Source: Cladocopium goreaui
Lineage: Eukaryota > Sar > Dinophyceae > Suessiales > Symbiodiniaceae
DNA length: 64,000 bases
Assembly: GCA_947184155.2 (NCBI GenBank)
Contig: CAMXCT020002085.1
Location: forward strand, 52,023 to 116,022
Reading direction: 5' to 3'
The translations under genes were made by a program, and so were the position numbers. Each line of letters starts with the position of its first letter. Position 1 is the stretch's first letter. Below, piece by piece: positions 41,926 to 55,834 of this stretch. A model generated the notes under the pieces. The model was not told where the DNA came from and made no database searches. It worked only from the letters and a program-made list of their open reading frames with translations.

Positions 41926-44900
41926 GAACTTTGATGCTTTCTCGGTACACTTTGAAACTTTCTCAGTACAATTGTTATGGTTTCTCTGTAGAACCATGAT
42001 GACATATCTCAGTACAATTTGAGGATTTCTCGGTATAATTTGATGATTTCTCGGTACAATACGATGATTTCTCGGTACGGTTTGATGATTTCTCGGTACG
42101 GTTTGATGATTTCTCGGTAGGGTTTGATGATTTCTCGGTACGGTTTGATGATTTCTCGGTAGGATATGATGATTTCTCGGTACAATTTGATGATTTCTCG
42201 GTACGGTTTGATGATTTCTCGGTACGGTTTGATGATTTCTCGGGATAAGCGACCCAAATTGAATGGATGGAGTATATTAAAGGGGGGGGCGAGGCAGGAG
42301 TCGGCGGACATTCACACACATATAGATATATACACCTAGACTCCCCGTGGGCTCTTTGTTTTTGCGCTTGATGCCTCCTGGTGGCATGGGCATCAGGACC
42401 CACGAGAGTAAGAATTCACAAATTATGGGCCAAAAATAAATTGATCCCATTGATCCAATACCAAACCAGAGGTTTGTGGGGTTTGTGCACCAAAATTGAG
42501 CCAGAGTTGTTGCCTTGGAGGCCTGCGGGAGGGTTTGGAGAGGCCTGCAGGTAAGGGTTGTTGCCTTGGAGGCCTGCGGAGGCGTTTGGAGCATTTGAAG
42601 GCGGGCAAACGGCAGTCTTGAACCCCCTGAAAAACAGATGGCAAGGGCATGTAGCTGTAAGAGTTGTTGACTTGACTTGGAGGCCTGTTGCCTTGGAAGC
42701 CTGCGGAAGCGTTTGGAACATTTGAAGGCGGGCAAACGGCAGTCTTGAACCCCCTGAAAAACAGATGGCAAGGGCATGTATATATAGCTGTAGCTGTATA
42801 GCTGTAAGAGTTGTTGCCTTGGAGGCCTGCAGAGGCGTTTGGAGCATTTGAAGGCGGGCAAACGGCAGTCTTGAACCCCCTGAAAAACAGATGGCAAGGG
42901 CAGACAGTTGTTGCCTTGGAGGCCTTTGGGAGGGTTTGGAGAGGCCTGCAGGTAAGCGGAGGCGTTTGGAGGCGGGCAAACGGCAGTCTTGAACCCCTTG
43001 AAAAACAGATGGGAAGGGCATGTATAGCTGTAGCTGTATAGCTGTAAGAGTTGTTGCCTTGGAGGCCTGCGGAGGCGTTTGGAGCATTTGAAGGCGGGCA
43101 AGTCTTGAACCCCCTGAAAAACAGATGGCAAGGGCATGTAGCTGTAAGAGTTGTTGACTTGGAGGCTGTTGCCTTGGAAGCCTGCGGAAGCGTTTGGAGC
43201 GTTTGAAGGCGGGCAAACGGCAGTCTTGAACCCCCTGAAAAACAGATGGCAGAGCATGTATAGCTGTAAGAGTTGTTGCCTTGAGATGGCAAGGGCATGT
43301 AGCTGTCAGAGTTGTTGCCTTGGAGGCCAACGGGAGCGTTGGGAGCGTTTGAAGGCGGGCAAACGGCAGTCTTGAACCCCCTGAAAAACAGATGGCAAGG
43401 GCATGTATAGCTGTAGCTGTATAGCTGTAAGAGTTGTTGCCTTGGAGGCCTGCGGAGGCGTTTGGAGCATTTGAACGCGGGCAAACGGCAGTCTTCAACC
43501 CCCTGAAAAACAGATAGCAAGGGCATGTAGCTGTAAGAGTTGTTGACTTGGAGGCTGTTGCCTTGGAAGCCTGCGGAAGCGTTTGGAGCGTTTGAAGGCG
43601 GGCAAACGGCAGTCTTGAACCCCCTGAAAAACAGATGGCAGAGCATGTATAGCTGTAAGAGTTGTTGCCTTGAGATGGCAAGGGCATGTAGCTGTAAGAG
43701 TTGTTGCCTTGGAGGCCTGCGGGAGCGTTGGGAGCGTTTGAAGGCGGGCAAACGGCAGTCTTGAACCCCCTGAAAAACAGATGGTAAGGGCAGAGAGTTG
43801 TTGCCTTGGAGGCCTGCGGGAGGGTTTGGAGAGGCCTGCAGGTAAGAGTTGTTGCCTTGGAGGCCTGCGGAGGCGTTTGGAGCATTTGAAGGCGGGCAAA
43901 TGGCAGTCTAGAACCCCCTGAAAAACAGATGGCAAGGGCATGTAGCTGTAAGAGTTGTTGACTTGGAGGCCTGTTGCCTTGGAAGCCTGCGGAAGCGTTT
44001 GGAGCGTTTGAAGGCGGGCAAACGGCAGTCTTGAACCCCCTGAAAAACAGATGGCAGAGCATGTATAGCTGTAAGAGTTGTTGCCTTGAGATGGCAAGGG
44101 CATCTAACTGTAAGAGTTGTTGCCTTGGAGGCCTGCGGGAGCGTTGGGAGCGTTTGAAGGCGGGCAAACGGCAGTCTTGAACCCCCTGAAAAACAGATGG
44201 CAAGGGCATGTATAGCTGTAGCTGTATAGCTGTAAGAGTTGTTGCCTTGGAGGCCTGCGGAGGCGTTTGGAGCATTTGAAGGTGGGCAAACGGCAGTCTA
44301 GAACCCCCTGAAAAACAGATGGCAAGGGCATGTAGCTGTAAGAGTTGTTGACTTGACTTGGAGGCCTGTTGCCTTGGAAGCCTGCGGAAGCATTTGGAAC
44401 ATTTGAAGGCGGGCAAACGGCAGTCTTGAACCCCCTGAAAAACAGATGGCAAGGGCATGTATAGCTGTAGCTGTATAGCTGTAAGAGTTGTTGCCTCGGA
44501 GGCCTGCGGAGGCGTTTGGAGCGTTTGAAGGCGGGCAAACGGCAGTCTTGAACCCCCTGAAAAACAGATGGCAAGGGCAGACAATTGTTGCCTTGGAGGC
44601 CTGCGGGAGGGTTTGGAGAGGCCTTGGAGGCCTGCGGAGGCGTTTGGAGCATTTGAAGGCGGGCAAACGGCAGTCTTGAACCCCCTGAAAAACAGATGGC
44701 AAGGGCATGTAGCTGTAAGAGTTGTTGACTTGACTTGGAGGCCTGTTGCCTTGGAAGCCTGCGGAAGCATTTGGAACATTTGAAGGCGGGCAAACGGCAG
44801 TCTTGAACCCCCTGAAAAACAGATGGCAGGGGCATGTATAGCTGTATAAGAGTTGTTGTATAGCTGTAAGAGTTGTTGCCTTGAGATGGCAAGGGCATGT

Positions 44901-45890
44901 AGCTGTAAGAGTTGTTGCCTTGGAGGCCTGCGGGAGCGTTGGGAGCGTTTGGAGCGTTTGAAGGCGGGCAAACGGCAGTCTTGAACCCCCTGAAAAACAG
45001 ATGGCAAGGGCATGTAGCTGTAAGAGTTGTTGACTTGGATGCCTGTTGCCTTGGAAGCCTGCGGAAGGGTTTGGAAGGTTTGAAGCCGGGCAAACAGCAG
45101 TCTTGAACCCAGACAGCCAAGTTCCACACCTCCGGTGGTCCCAGGCGCCGCCCCTGCCTTGGCAAAGGCCGGGGTCGGCGGATATATATATATATATACC
45201 AAATTGTACCGAGAAATAATCAAACCGTACCGAGAAGTCATCAAATTGTAAAACCGTACCGAGAAAACATCAAATTGTACGAGGAAACATCAAATTGTAC
45301 TGAGAAATCATGAAATCTCACCGAAAATCATCAAATTGTTCCGAGAGATCATCAAACCGTACCGAGAAATCATCGAACCGTACCGAGAAATCATCATATT
45401 GTACCGAGAAATCATCAAATTGTACCGAGAAATCATCAAACCGTACCGAGAAATCATCAAACCCTACCGAGAAATCATCAAATTGTACCGAGACATCAAA
45501 TTGTACCGAGAAATCATCAAACCGTACCGAGAAATCAAATTGTACCGAGAAATCATCATATAGTACCGAGAAATCATCAAATTGTAGGGAGAAATCATCA
45601 AACCGTACCGATTAAATCATCAAACCCTACCGAGAAATCATCAAATTGTACCGAGAAATCAAATTGTTTCGAGAAATCATCAAACCGTACCGAGAATCGT
45701 CAAAATGTACCGAGAAATCATCAAATTGTACCGACAAATCATCGAATTCTACCGAGAAATCATCAAATTGTACCCAGAAATCATCAAATTGTACCGAGAA
45801 ATCATCAAACCATACCGAGAAATCATCAAACCATACCGAGAAATCATCAAACCGTACCGAGAAATCATCAAACTGTATACCAAGATTAAT
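41926..45890. repeat. Inverted minisatellite arms around a stop-poor repeat core
   Basis: The left arm (about 41,926-42,246) is a 22-bp array of GATTTCTCGGTACGGTTTGAT. The right arm (about 45,205-45,885) is the same array inverted. The core (42,476-45,117) repeats units containing GGCAAACGGCAGTCTTGAAC, CCCCTGAAAAACAGATGGC, TGTAGCTGTAAGAGTTGTTG and CCTTGGAGGCCTGCGG. All three minus frames are open over hundreds of codons (up to 942), giving repetitive peptides. Three simultaneous open frames argue for repeat structure rather than a gene. Confidence 0.85.
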
Positions 45891-46220
45891 CAACAAACCC
45901 TGAGCATCGGATATTGATTGTAATCAATACTATTCTGAAAATATTGATTTCAGAGTTTTTTTCAATATTTTCTATTGATTTTAACACAGTTCAAAATCAA
46001 CAGGATTTCTGCCTTTTGGGAATCCACAACACACCAGATAGGATCAACAACTTAATCAATACAAAATTCAACAACATAATCAATATAAAGAAGCTTGAAC
46101 AACAATAAAATAAATCAAAACCCACAGCTTTTTAGTGCTAGTGTGGACACTCCAGGCTTTATATTACAGTTTTCTTTTTCATCTTCTTTCTTATTTGTCT
46201 GGTGAGACTGGGAAGTGAAG

Positions 46221-46692
46221 CATCCTTTGGTCAAGGATGGCAGACCTATCAGCTGCTTGTGGTGGGTGTCTCCAGGTACCCTTTTGCCAAGGGTGTGGCA
46301 GAAAGACTTTTGGCCAAGGACCATCTACCATTCTTCACCATCACTGTCTGGAGACACACCCAAGTCAAACCCAAGTCTTGTCAGCGGCATGTGCAAAAGA
46401 ATGCGATACTTAATCATGAGCTTGCCTGAAAGTCTTGTTGATTTGACTCCCATAGCCAATGATCTGGCTAATGTTGCCACCCTCCCCACAAAGTCTTCAG
46501 ATCTGAAGTTCCATGTGTACCTGGGATTCAAGAATTGTGCCTCCTTGACCAGGTGATGTTGGCAATGGTGCTTGTAGACAATGTGGTAAAGTTTATGGTC
46601 ATTCTTCTGGGCCCACTTGTTCAGCTCTGTGTAATGCCTGCAAAACCTTTGGTCAAGGTCCTGCATAGCTTGAAATTCCTTTGGGCAAGGAA
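46221..46692. repeat. Hairpin motifs with extended stems
   Basis: Three clear examples: 46,221-46,239 (arms CATCCTT and AAGGATG, loop TGGTC), 46,278-46,294 (ACCCTT and AAGGGT, loop TTGCC), and 46,676-46,692 (TTCCTT and AAGGAA, loop TGGGC). All recur in the duplicate at 55,731-56,202. Confidence 0.88.
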
Positions 46693-47016
46693 ACAGCCCT
46701 GCTGCATCAAATGCAGCAACCAAGTCCACCATTGCCTCCAGAGCTCCCACCATGCGTTGGTGAAGGGTATTGTTTGGTTCTAGTATGCTTTTCAGCACTG
46801 GTAAGAATGCACTGAGCAAATGTTTTGTCTCTGCTCCTTTTGCTTCTAGTTTGGCATACTCTTGGTGAGGCTTGGAGGGATCACAGATCATGCTCAATCT
46901 GAGGTTGGTGAGTCGAGTTGGTGTCTGAAGTTCCTTGTAATTTTCCTGAATCTTGGAGAAAATCAATGCCAGCCTTTGGCTGGGCTGCTTGTTTTGCTTG
47001 CCTCTGCCTTGGTTGT
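46325..47016 (-). pseudogene. Transposase-like C-terminus, truncated copy
   Basis: The minus-strand frame reads the same protein as 55,835-56,526, beginning inside RLALIFSKIQENYKELQ and continuing through KHLLSAFLPVLKSILEP, FCRHYTELNKWAQKNDHK and FRSEDFVGRVATLARS to the normal stop. The upstream part was lost when the duplication junction at 47,016 joined the gene to the 12-bp array. Confidence 0.8.
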
Positions 47017-48416
47017 TCTATCTGGCAAATCTTCTGGAATTCTATCTGGCATATCTTCTGGCATTCTATCTGACATATCTTCTGGCATTCTATCTGGCAT
47101 ATCTTCTGGCATATATTCTGACATATCTTCTGGCATTCTATCTGGCATATCTTCTGGTATATCTTCTGGCTATCTTCTGGCATTCTATCTGGCATATCTT
47201 TTGGCATATCTTCTGGCATATTATCTGGCAAATCTTCTGGGATTCTATCTGGCATATCTTCTGGCATTCTATCTGGCAAATCTTCTGGCATTCTATCTGG
47301 CATATCTTCTGGCATTCTATCTGACATATCTTCTGGCATATCTTCTGGCATTCTATCTGGCAAATCTGATGCATTCTATCTGGCATATCTTCTGGCATTC
47401 TATCTGACATTTCTTCTGGCATTCTATCTGGCGTTCTATCTGGCATATCTTCTGGCATATATTCTGACATGAGGTCCGGCAGGGAACACTTGGCATGGAT
47501 ACTCGTTGTTGAGGTCCGGCAGGGAACACTTGGCATGGATACTCGCGATTGAGGTCCGGCAGGGAACACTTGGCATGGATACTCGCGGTTGAGGTCCGGC
47601 AGGGAACACTGGGCGTGGATGGCCGTGGTTGAGGTCCGGCAGGGACCACTGGGCGTGGATGGCCGTGGTTGAGGTCCGGCAGGGAACACTGGGCGTGGAT
47701 GGTCGTGGTTGAGGTCCGGCAGCGAACACTGTGGATCGCGAGTCGCAGTTGAGCAGGAGGACGAGGAGGACAACGAGAGGAGGAGGACTACGAGAGGAGG
47801 AGGAGAGGAGGAGGAGAGGAGGCAGGAGGAGGAGAAGGCAACTTAGATAAAATCTAACAACCCTCACCTGGCAGGTGGGGAATTAATACTCTGAATCCCC
47901 AATTTTTTTTGGAGGCCCAAGTAAAGTGAAAGAGTCCAACCTTAAACTTAAACGCTGCATTTGGGAAGGCCCAGTGCCAATTAACAATTTTTATACTCTG
48001 AATCCCCAATTTTTTTGGGGAGGCCCAAGTAAAGTGAAAGAGGCCAACCTTAAACTTAAACGCTGCATTTGGGAAGGCCCAGTGCCAATTAAGAATTTAA
48101 TACTCTGAATCCCCAATTTTTTTGGGAGGCCCAAGTAAAGTGAAAGAGGCCAACCTTAAACTTAAACGCTGCATTTGGGAAGGCCCAGTGCCAATTAAAA
48201 ATTTAATACTCTGAATCCCCATTTTTTTTGGGAGGCCCAAGTAAAGTGAAAGAGGCCAACCTTAAACTTAAACGCTGCATTTGGGAAGGCCTGCCTCACA
48301 GAACCTTAAATTCATGGAGGGATTTTTTTGCGCGCAGTATTTTGTGAGAAATGCCATCAAAACATTTATTTACTGTAGAATTATTCGGACCTTTTCTCCC
48401 TTATGTCCCAACATAG

Positions 48417-48551
48417 CCTCCAAATGCCCCAACATAGGCCCAACATACCCTCGAAATGGCCCAGCATGGGCCGGACATAGCTTCAATATAGCCCCAACAT
48501 GCCCCAACAGACTAACAGAGACCCTTATGCCCCAACATCGGCCCACCCTAG
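48417..48551. repeat. 135-bp segment present only in copy 2
   Basis: It is flanked by the direct repeat AGCCTCCAAATG. The first copy (39,015-39,030) has one such repeat and lacks the segment between, as expected for a deletion by slippage. The segment is rich in CCCCAACAT-type repeats. Confidence 0.8.
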
Positions 48552-49984
48552 CCTCCAAATGGCCGAACATAGGCCCATGAAGGCCCCAAAATGTGCCTTT
48601 ACGTTGTCCCCTTTACAAAGCCTTGGCTGAAACTCAGCTACGCTGTCCCTTTACAAAGCCTTGGCTGAAACTCAGCTACGCTGTCCCTTTACAAAGCCTT
48701 GGCTGAAACTCAGCTACGCTGTCCCTTTACAAAGCCTAAGCTGAAACTCAGCTACGTAGACCCTTTAGAAAGCCTAAGCTGAAACTCAGCTACGTTGTCC
48801 CTTTACAAAGCCTAAGCTGAAACTCAGCTACGTTGTCCCTTTACAAAGCTTAAGCTGAAACTCAGCTACGTTGTCCCTTTACAAAGCTTAAGCTGAAACT
48901 CAGCTACGTTGTCCCTTTACAAAGCTTAAGCTGAAACTCAGCTACGTTGTCCCTTTACAAAGCCTAAGCTGAAACTCAGCTACGTTGTCCCTTTACAAAG
49001 CTTAAGCTGAAACTCAGCTACGTTGTCCCTTTACAAGGCTTAAGCTGAAACTCAGCTACGTTGACCCTTTACAAAGCTTAAGCTGAAACTCAGCTACGTT
49101 GTCCCTTTACAAGGCTTAAGCTGAAACTCAGCTACGTTGACCCTTTACAAGGCCTTGGCTGCAACTCAAGTATCTCATTTCCAGCATCCGGTAACTCAGG
49201 TATCTCAAGTTCCACAAGTAGGCCAAGTCTCCCACAAGTAACTCAAGTCACTGAAGTTTTTCCAGTAGCTCAAGTGAACCAAGTCATTCGCAACCCATGC
49301 AACTCCACGGAATGTAACTCACAGGTTCTTGGGAATGAACATATCTTCTCTCAAGCATACCTGTGTTCAAAAAACATTCACATGTAGTGTCTTACTGCTT
49401 TCATCTCAAGTACCTCAAGTATACTGCAATGTTCAATGGCAATTCATCCTCAAGTATCTCAAATATGTAAACTCACTATATTCAAATTGCAGAAGGGCCA
49501 GAGAAGATGACACTGTGCAAAACTTATGTTTATGTGTATTCATTTTAGCTTAAATCAGACATACTCTAACCTGCGCACCTTCCTTTCCAATATATAATGT
49601 GAATAAAATGTTGAAAAAACAAGAAAAATACATGTTTTTTTAGGACCAAAAAAATTACTATACATACTAAATAAATTTACTTAGTTTACTAAATAAATTT
49701 ACTTTGTCTACTAAATTTTACTTACCAAAGTAAATTTACTAGCCAAAGTAAAATAACAAGTAAATTTTGCAAAGTAAATGCCAAAAATTACTTAAATTTA
49801 GCGACTACTAAATTTACTACAAAAGCAGTGTCAGGGTGTGAGTCTCAGCCGAAGACATACTTCCCTGGCAGCATGGAGATCAGACGCCTGAAGTGAGGAT
49901 CACTCAGAGCGAGGCCACGTGCAGCTCGGAAAGTTGCACCTTTTGGGGCAACCTTTTTATTTAAGATATATAATTAAAGAGGAG

Positions 49985-50116
49985 TGTGATTTCAGTGCAT
50001 CAGCAACATACCAACCATCGGTGTGTCCTCTGCAGCGGACCTTTTGTGGCTGAAGCGCCCATAGATGAGGAAAAGAGCCGCAGTGCAGCCCAGGTGGGGC
50101 CGAGCTACCATCGTCA
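49985..50116 (+). repeat. Duplicated copia 3' LTR
   Basis: Copy of 40,395-40,526 at an offset of 9,590. It has no associated coding region of its own because only the 3' end of the element was duplicated. Confidence 0.85.
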
Positions 50117-51340
50117 TATGTATACGAGCAAGAGGCTAAACTCTCCGTGTAGGAGGTATGTATTCGAGCGCTCTCGTATGTAAAAATATGCATCTTGATA
50201 TGTAAAACGATATAGTGAAGTCCCAAAAACGATAACCTGGGAATCATATTATATGTAAAAGCATTGTGGGAAGTGAAGGGGTTGTGTACATGACATGATG
50301 GTGGATACCTGTTCTATAAGCATGTAGATCATCTAGGCTCTCAGTTGTGGGGTACACGTCATGCCCAGCTCACACTACGGAAGATGTGCAAAAGTATGCT
50401 GACACTCTTGATCCTGGCCAATTTCTTTATTTCTGATTACTGCAAACGGTTTCGTATCCAATCACGTATTGTTGTGTAGCTGGATTTGGATGCTCTTTTT
50501 GTCTCGCCATTGTTCAAGCCTTTCGGATGAGTTCCGCGCTTTCATGCAAGCAGTGACGATGACAACAGGTATCCTTTCCAACTTTCCTTGGTTCATGCCA
50601 TTTTCCCAAAAATGTTTCCCTCTTTGAACGATAACGAAAACGATAACTAAACGATAACCATTTCTTGACAAAATGTCCTTCGCTGATGGATGGCCCAGAT
50701 GCCAAAAGATTCTTGAGACCTTTGCCGTTTAATATTATCACTTGCTCATTGCGATCTTTTCGCTGCTATGCATATTCTTTTGCAGCGCTCCACTACTTTA
50801 GTCAATCCCGGTTCATCTCGGGCACAACTGCACCTGCAGGTCCGGTTTGACGATCTTTATACTAGATGAAGATAGCCAAGGCAAAGGCGTTGGACCAGGT
50901 CGATGGTTTGCTGCGCAGACGCTGGCGAGTGAATGAAAGGCATGGAGCATGTCGCTGTGAGAGCCCACCCGGGTTTCCTCCAACAAACTGAATTCAAAGC
51001 TTGTTTCTGAGCTGGAGAAAGGATGGTGCAACTGTGATTTGCAGTTGCGTTGGCAGGTATCACACCACACCCACCATACAGTTGAAGCGCTGGAAAAGAA
51101 AGCGCAGGGCAGTCAAAGATGCCTAAGACGCGAAGTGGAGGTGTAAAAAGGCTTTCCACATGCAGTTTGCCACGGGATGCGGATGATGCAATCAGGATAT
51201 ACTGTAAAACGATATAGTGAAGTCCCAAAAACGATAACTTTGCCCCGAGATCGCATTTTTCAATTGAGGTTTTGCCGATCGCTCATATGTATGTAAATAT
51301 ATATACATACATATATATATATATACACATACACACACAC

Positions 51341-51375
<35 letters not shown>

Positions 51376-51515
51376 CACACCGGGACCGATTTTTGGCCCC
51401 GAAAAGTAAAATCTTTAGCCCTGAGAAGTGTTTTTTTTAGCCACGTAAATAGATTTAGCCACGAACAATCAACATCTTAGCCTTGAAAATCGATTTTACA
51501 TATTCCTTGAAAACA

Positions 51516-54500
51516 GAACTTTGATGCTTTCTCGGTACACTTTGAAACTTTCTCAGTACAATTGTTATGGTTTCTCTGTAGAACCATGATGACATATCTC
51601 AGTACAATTTGAGGATTTCTCGGTATAATTTGATGATTTCTCGGTACAATACGATGATTTCTCGGTACGGTTTGATGATTTCTCGGTACGGTTTGATGAT
51701 TTCTCGGTAGGGTTTGATGATTTCTCGGTACGGTTTGATGATTTCTCGGTAGGGTTTGATGATTTCTCGGTACGGTTTGATGATTTCTCGGTAGGATATG
51801 ATGATTTCTCGGTACAATTTGATGATTTCTCGGTACGGTTTGATGATTTCTCGGTACGGTTTGATGATTTCTCGGGATAAGCGACCCAAATTGAATGGAT
51901 GGAGTATATTAAAGGGGGGGGCGAGGCAGGAGTCGGCGGACATTCACACACATATAGATATATACACCTAGACTCCCCGTGGGCTCTTTGTTTTTGCGCT
52001 TGATGCCTCCTGGTGGCATGGGCATCAGGACCCACGAGAGTAAGAATTCGCAAATTATGGGCCAAAAATAAATTGATCCCATTGATCCAATACCAAACCA
52101 GAGGTTTGTGGGGTTTGTGCACCAAAATTGAGCCAGAGTTGTTGCCTTGGAGGCCTGCGGGAGGGTTTGGAGAGGCCTGCAGGTAAGGGTTGTTGCCTTG
52201 GAGGCCTGCGGAGGCGTTTGGAGCATTTGAAGGCGGGCAAACGGCAGTCTTGAACCCCCTGAAAAACAGATGGCAAGGGCATGTAGCTGTAAGAGTTGTT
52301 GACTTGACTTGGAGGCCTGTTGCCTTGGAAGCCTGCGGAAGCGTTTGGAACATTTGAAGGCGGGCAAACGGCAGTCTTGAACCCCCTGAAAAACAGATGG
52401 CAAGGGCATGTATATATAGCTGTAGCTGTATAGCTGTAAGAGTTGTTGCCTTGGAGGCCTGCGGAGGCGTTTGGAGCATTTGAAGGCGGGCAAACGGCAG
52501 TCTTGAACCCCCTGAAAAACAGATGGCAAGGGCAGACAGTTGTTGCCTTGGAGGCCTTTGGGAGGGTTTGGAGAGGCCTGCAGGTAAGCGGAGGCGTTTG
52601 GAGGCGGGCAAACGGCAGTCTTGAACCCCCTGAAAAACAGATGGGAAGGGCATGTATAGCTGTAGCTGTATAGCTGTAAGAGTTGTTGCCTTGGAGGCCT
52701 GCGGAGGCGTTTGGAGCATTTGAAGGCGGGCAAGTCTTGAACCCCCTGAAAAACAGATGGCAAGGGCATGTAGCTGTAAGAGTTGTTGACTTGGAGGCTG
52801 TTGCCTTGGAGCCTGCGGAAGCGTTTGGAGCGTTTGAAGGCGGGCAAACGGCAGTCTTGAACCCCCTGAAAAACAGATGGCAGAGCATGTATAGCTGTAA
52901 GAGTTGTTGCCTTGAGATGGCAAGGGCATGTAGCTGTAAGAGTTGTTGCCTTGGAGGCCAACGGGAGCGTTGGGAGCGTTTGAAGGCGGGCAAACGGCAG
53001 TCTTGAACCCCCTGAAAAACAGATGGCAAGGGCATGTATAGCTGTAGCTGTATAGCTGTAAGAGTTGTTGCCTTGGAGGCCTGCGGAGGCGTTTGGAGCA
53101 TTTGAAGGCGGGCAAACGGCAGTCTTGAACCCCCTGAAAAACAGATGGCAAGGGCATGTAGCTGTAAGAGTTGTTGACTTGGAGGCTGTTGCCTTGGAAG
53201 CCTGCGGAAGCGTTTGGAGCGTTTGAAGGCGGGCAAACGGCAGTCTTGAACCCCCTGAAAAACAGATGGCAGAGCATGTATAGCTGTAAGAGTTGTTGCC
53301 TTGAGATGGCAAGGGCATGTAGCTGTAAGAGTTGTTGCCTTGGAGGCCTGCGGGAGCGTTGGGAGCGTTTGAAGGCGGGCAAACGGCAGTCTTGAACCCC
53401 CTGAAAAACAGATGGTAAGGGCAGAGAGTTGTTGCCTTGGAGGCCTGCGGGAGGGTTTGGAGAGGCCTGCAGGTAAGAGTTGTTGCCTTGGAGGCCTGCG
53501 GAGGCGTTTGGAGCATTTGAAGGCGGGCAAATGGCAGTCTAGAACCCCCTGAAAAACAGATGGCAAGGGCATGTAGCTGTAAGAGTTGTTGACTTGGAGG
53601 CCTGTTGCCTTGGAAGCCTGCGGAAGCGTTTGGAGCGTTTGAAGGCGGACAAACGGCAGTCTTGAACCCCCTGAAAAACAGATGGCAGAGCATGTATAGC
53701 TGTAAGAGTTGTTGCCTTGAGATGGCAAGGGCATCTAACTGTAAGAGTTGTTGCCTTGGAGGCCTGCGGGAGCGTTGGGAGCGTTTGAAGGCGGGCAAAC
53801 GGCAGTCTAGAACCCCCTGAAAAACAGATGGCAAGGGCATGTAGCTGTAAGAGTTGTTGACTTGACTTGGAGGCCTGTTGCCTTGGAAGCCTGCGGAAGC
53901 ATTTGGAACATTTGAAGGCGGGCAAACGGCAGTCTTGAACCCCCTGAAAAACAGATGGCAAGGGCATGTATAGCTGTAGCTGTATAGCTGTAAGAGTTGT
54001 TGCCTCGGAGGCCTGCGGAGGCGTTTGGAGCATTTGAAGGCGGGCAAACGGCAGTCTTGAACCCCCTGAAAAACAGATGGCAAGGGCAGACAATTGTTGC
54101 CTTGGAGGCCTGCGGGAGGGTTTGGAGAGGCCTTGGAGGCCTGCGGAGGCGTTTGGAGCATTTGAAGGCGGGCAAACGGCAGTCTTGAACCCCCTGAAAA
54201 ACAGATGGCAAGGGCATGTAGCTGTAAGAGTTGTTGACTTGACTTGGAGGCCTGTTGCCTTGGAAGCCTGCGGAAGCATTTGGAACATTTGAAGGCGGGC
54301 AAACGGCAGTCTTGAACCCCCTGAAAAACAGATGGCAGGGGCATGTATAGCTGTATAAGAGTTGTTGTATAGCTGTAAGAGTTGTTGCCTTGAGATGGCA
54401 AGGGCATGTAGCTGTAAGAGTTGTTGCCTTGGAGGCCTGCGGGAGCGTTGGGAGCGTTTGGAGCGTTTGAAGGCGGGCAAACGGCAGTCTTGAACCCCCT

Positions 54501-55390
54501 GAAAAACAGATGGCAAGGGCATGTAGCTGTAAGAGTTGTTGACTTGGATGCCTGTTGCCTTGGAAGCCTGCGGAAGGGTTTGGAAGGTTTGAAGCCGGGC
54601 AAACAGCAGTCTTGAACCCAGACAGCCAAGTTCCACACCTCCGGTGGTCCCAGGCGCCGCCCCTGCCTTGGCAAAGGCCGGGGTCGGCGGATATATATAT
54701 ATATATACCAAATTGTACCGAGAAATAATCAAACCGTACCGAGAAGTCATCAAATTGTAAAACCGTACCGAGAAAACATCAAATTGTACGAGGAAACATC
54801 AAATTGTACTGAGAAATCATGAAATCTCACCGAAAATCATCAAATTGTTCCGAGAGATCATCAAACCGTACCGAGAAATCATCGAACCGTACCGAGAAAT
54901 CATCATATATTGTACCGAGAAATCATCAAATTGTACCGAGAAATCATCAAACCGTACCGAGAAATCATCAAACCCTACCGAGAAATCATCAAATTGTACC
55001 GAGACATCAAATTGTACCGAGAAATCATCAAACCGTACCGAGAAATCAAATTGTACCGAGAAATCATCATATAGTACCGAGAAATCATCAAATTGTAGGG
55101 AGAAATCATCAAACCGTACCGATTAAATCATCAAACCCTACCGAGAAATCATCAAATTGTACCGAGAAATCAAATTGTTTCGAGAAATCATCAAACCGTA
55201 CCGAGAATCATCAAAATGTACCGAGAAATCATCAAATTGTACCGACAAATCATCGAATTCTACCGAGAAATCATCAAATTGTACCCAGAAATCATCAAAT
55301 TGTACCGAGAAATCGCCAAACCATACCGAGAAATCATCAAACCATACCGAGAAATCATCAAACCGTACCGAGAAATCATCAAACCGTATA
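51516..55390. repeat. Inverted minisatellite structure, second copy
   Basis: Duplicate of 41,926-45,890, with left arm about 51,516-51,880, core 52,066-54,625 and right arm 54,705-55,390. It differs by a few added or lost units (an extra pair of 22-bp units in the left arm, a shorter core). Confidence 0.85.
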
Positions 55391-55834
55391 CCAAGATTAA
55401 TCAACAAACCCTGAGCATCGGATATTGATTGTAATCAATACTATTCTGAAAATATTGATTTTAGAGTTTTTTCAATATTTTCTATTGATTTTAACACAGT
55501 TCAAAATCAACAGGATTTCTGCCTTTTGGGAATCCACAACACACCAGATAGGATCAACAACTTAATCAATACAAAATTCAACAACATAATCAATATAAAG
55601 AAGCTTGAACAACAATAAAATCAATCAAAACCCACAGCTTTTTAGTGCTAGTGTGGACACTCCAGGCTTTATATTACAGTTTTCTTTTTCATCTTCTTTC
55701 TTATTTGTCTGGTGAGACTGGGAAGTGAAGCATCCTTTGGTCAAGGATGGCAGACCTATCAGCTGCTTGTGGTGGGTGTCTCCAGGTACCCTTTTGCCAA
55801 GGGTGTGGCAGAAAGACTTTTGGCCAAGGACCAT

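Larger units (their letters stand above)
38073..47016. repeat. First copy of ~9.5-kb tandem duplication
   Basis: This block matches 47,471-56,526 at offsets of 9,398-9,590 bases. The offset changes only where minisatellite copy number differs or at a 135-bp indel. The left edge extends an unknown distance into the 12-bp array. The right edge is sharp: after GGTTGT at 47,016 the gene sequence is replaced by the 12-bp array, while the second copy continues in the gene at 56,527. Confidence 0.9.
45898..47016. mobile_element. Truncated copy of CCCTGAGC TIR element
   Basis: It starts with the left TIR (45,898-45,929) and matches 55,409-56,526, then is cut at the duplication junction. It includes a shortened C-terminal part of the transposase-like gene (next feature). 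Confidence 0.82.

Noticed and set aside
42416..45244. Minus-strand ORF of 942 codons and similar large ORFs in the second copy
   Set aside because: It is translated from short tandem repeats, and all three minus frames are open at once. There is no domain, and peptide units simply repeat the DNA unit.
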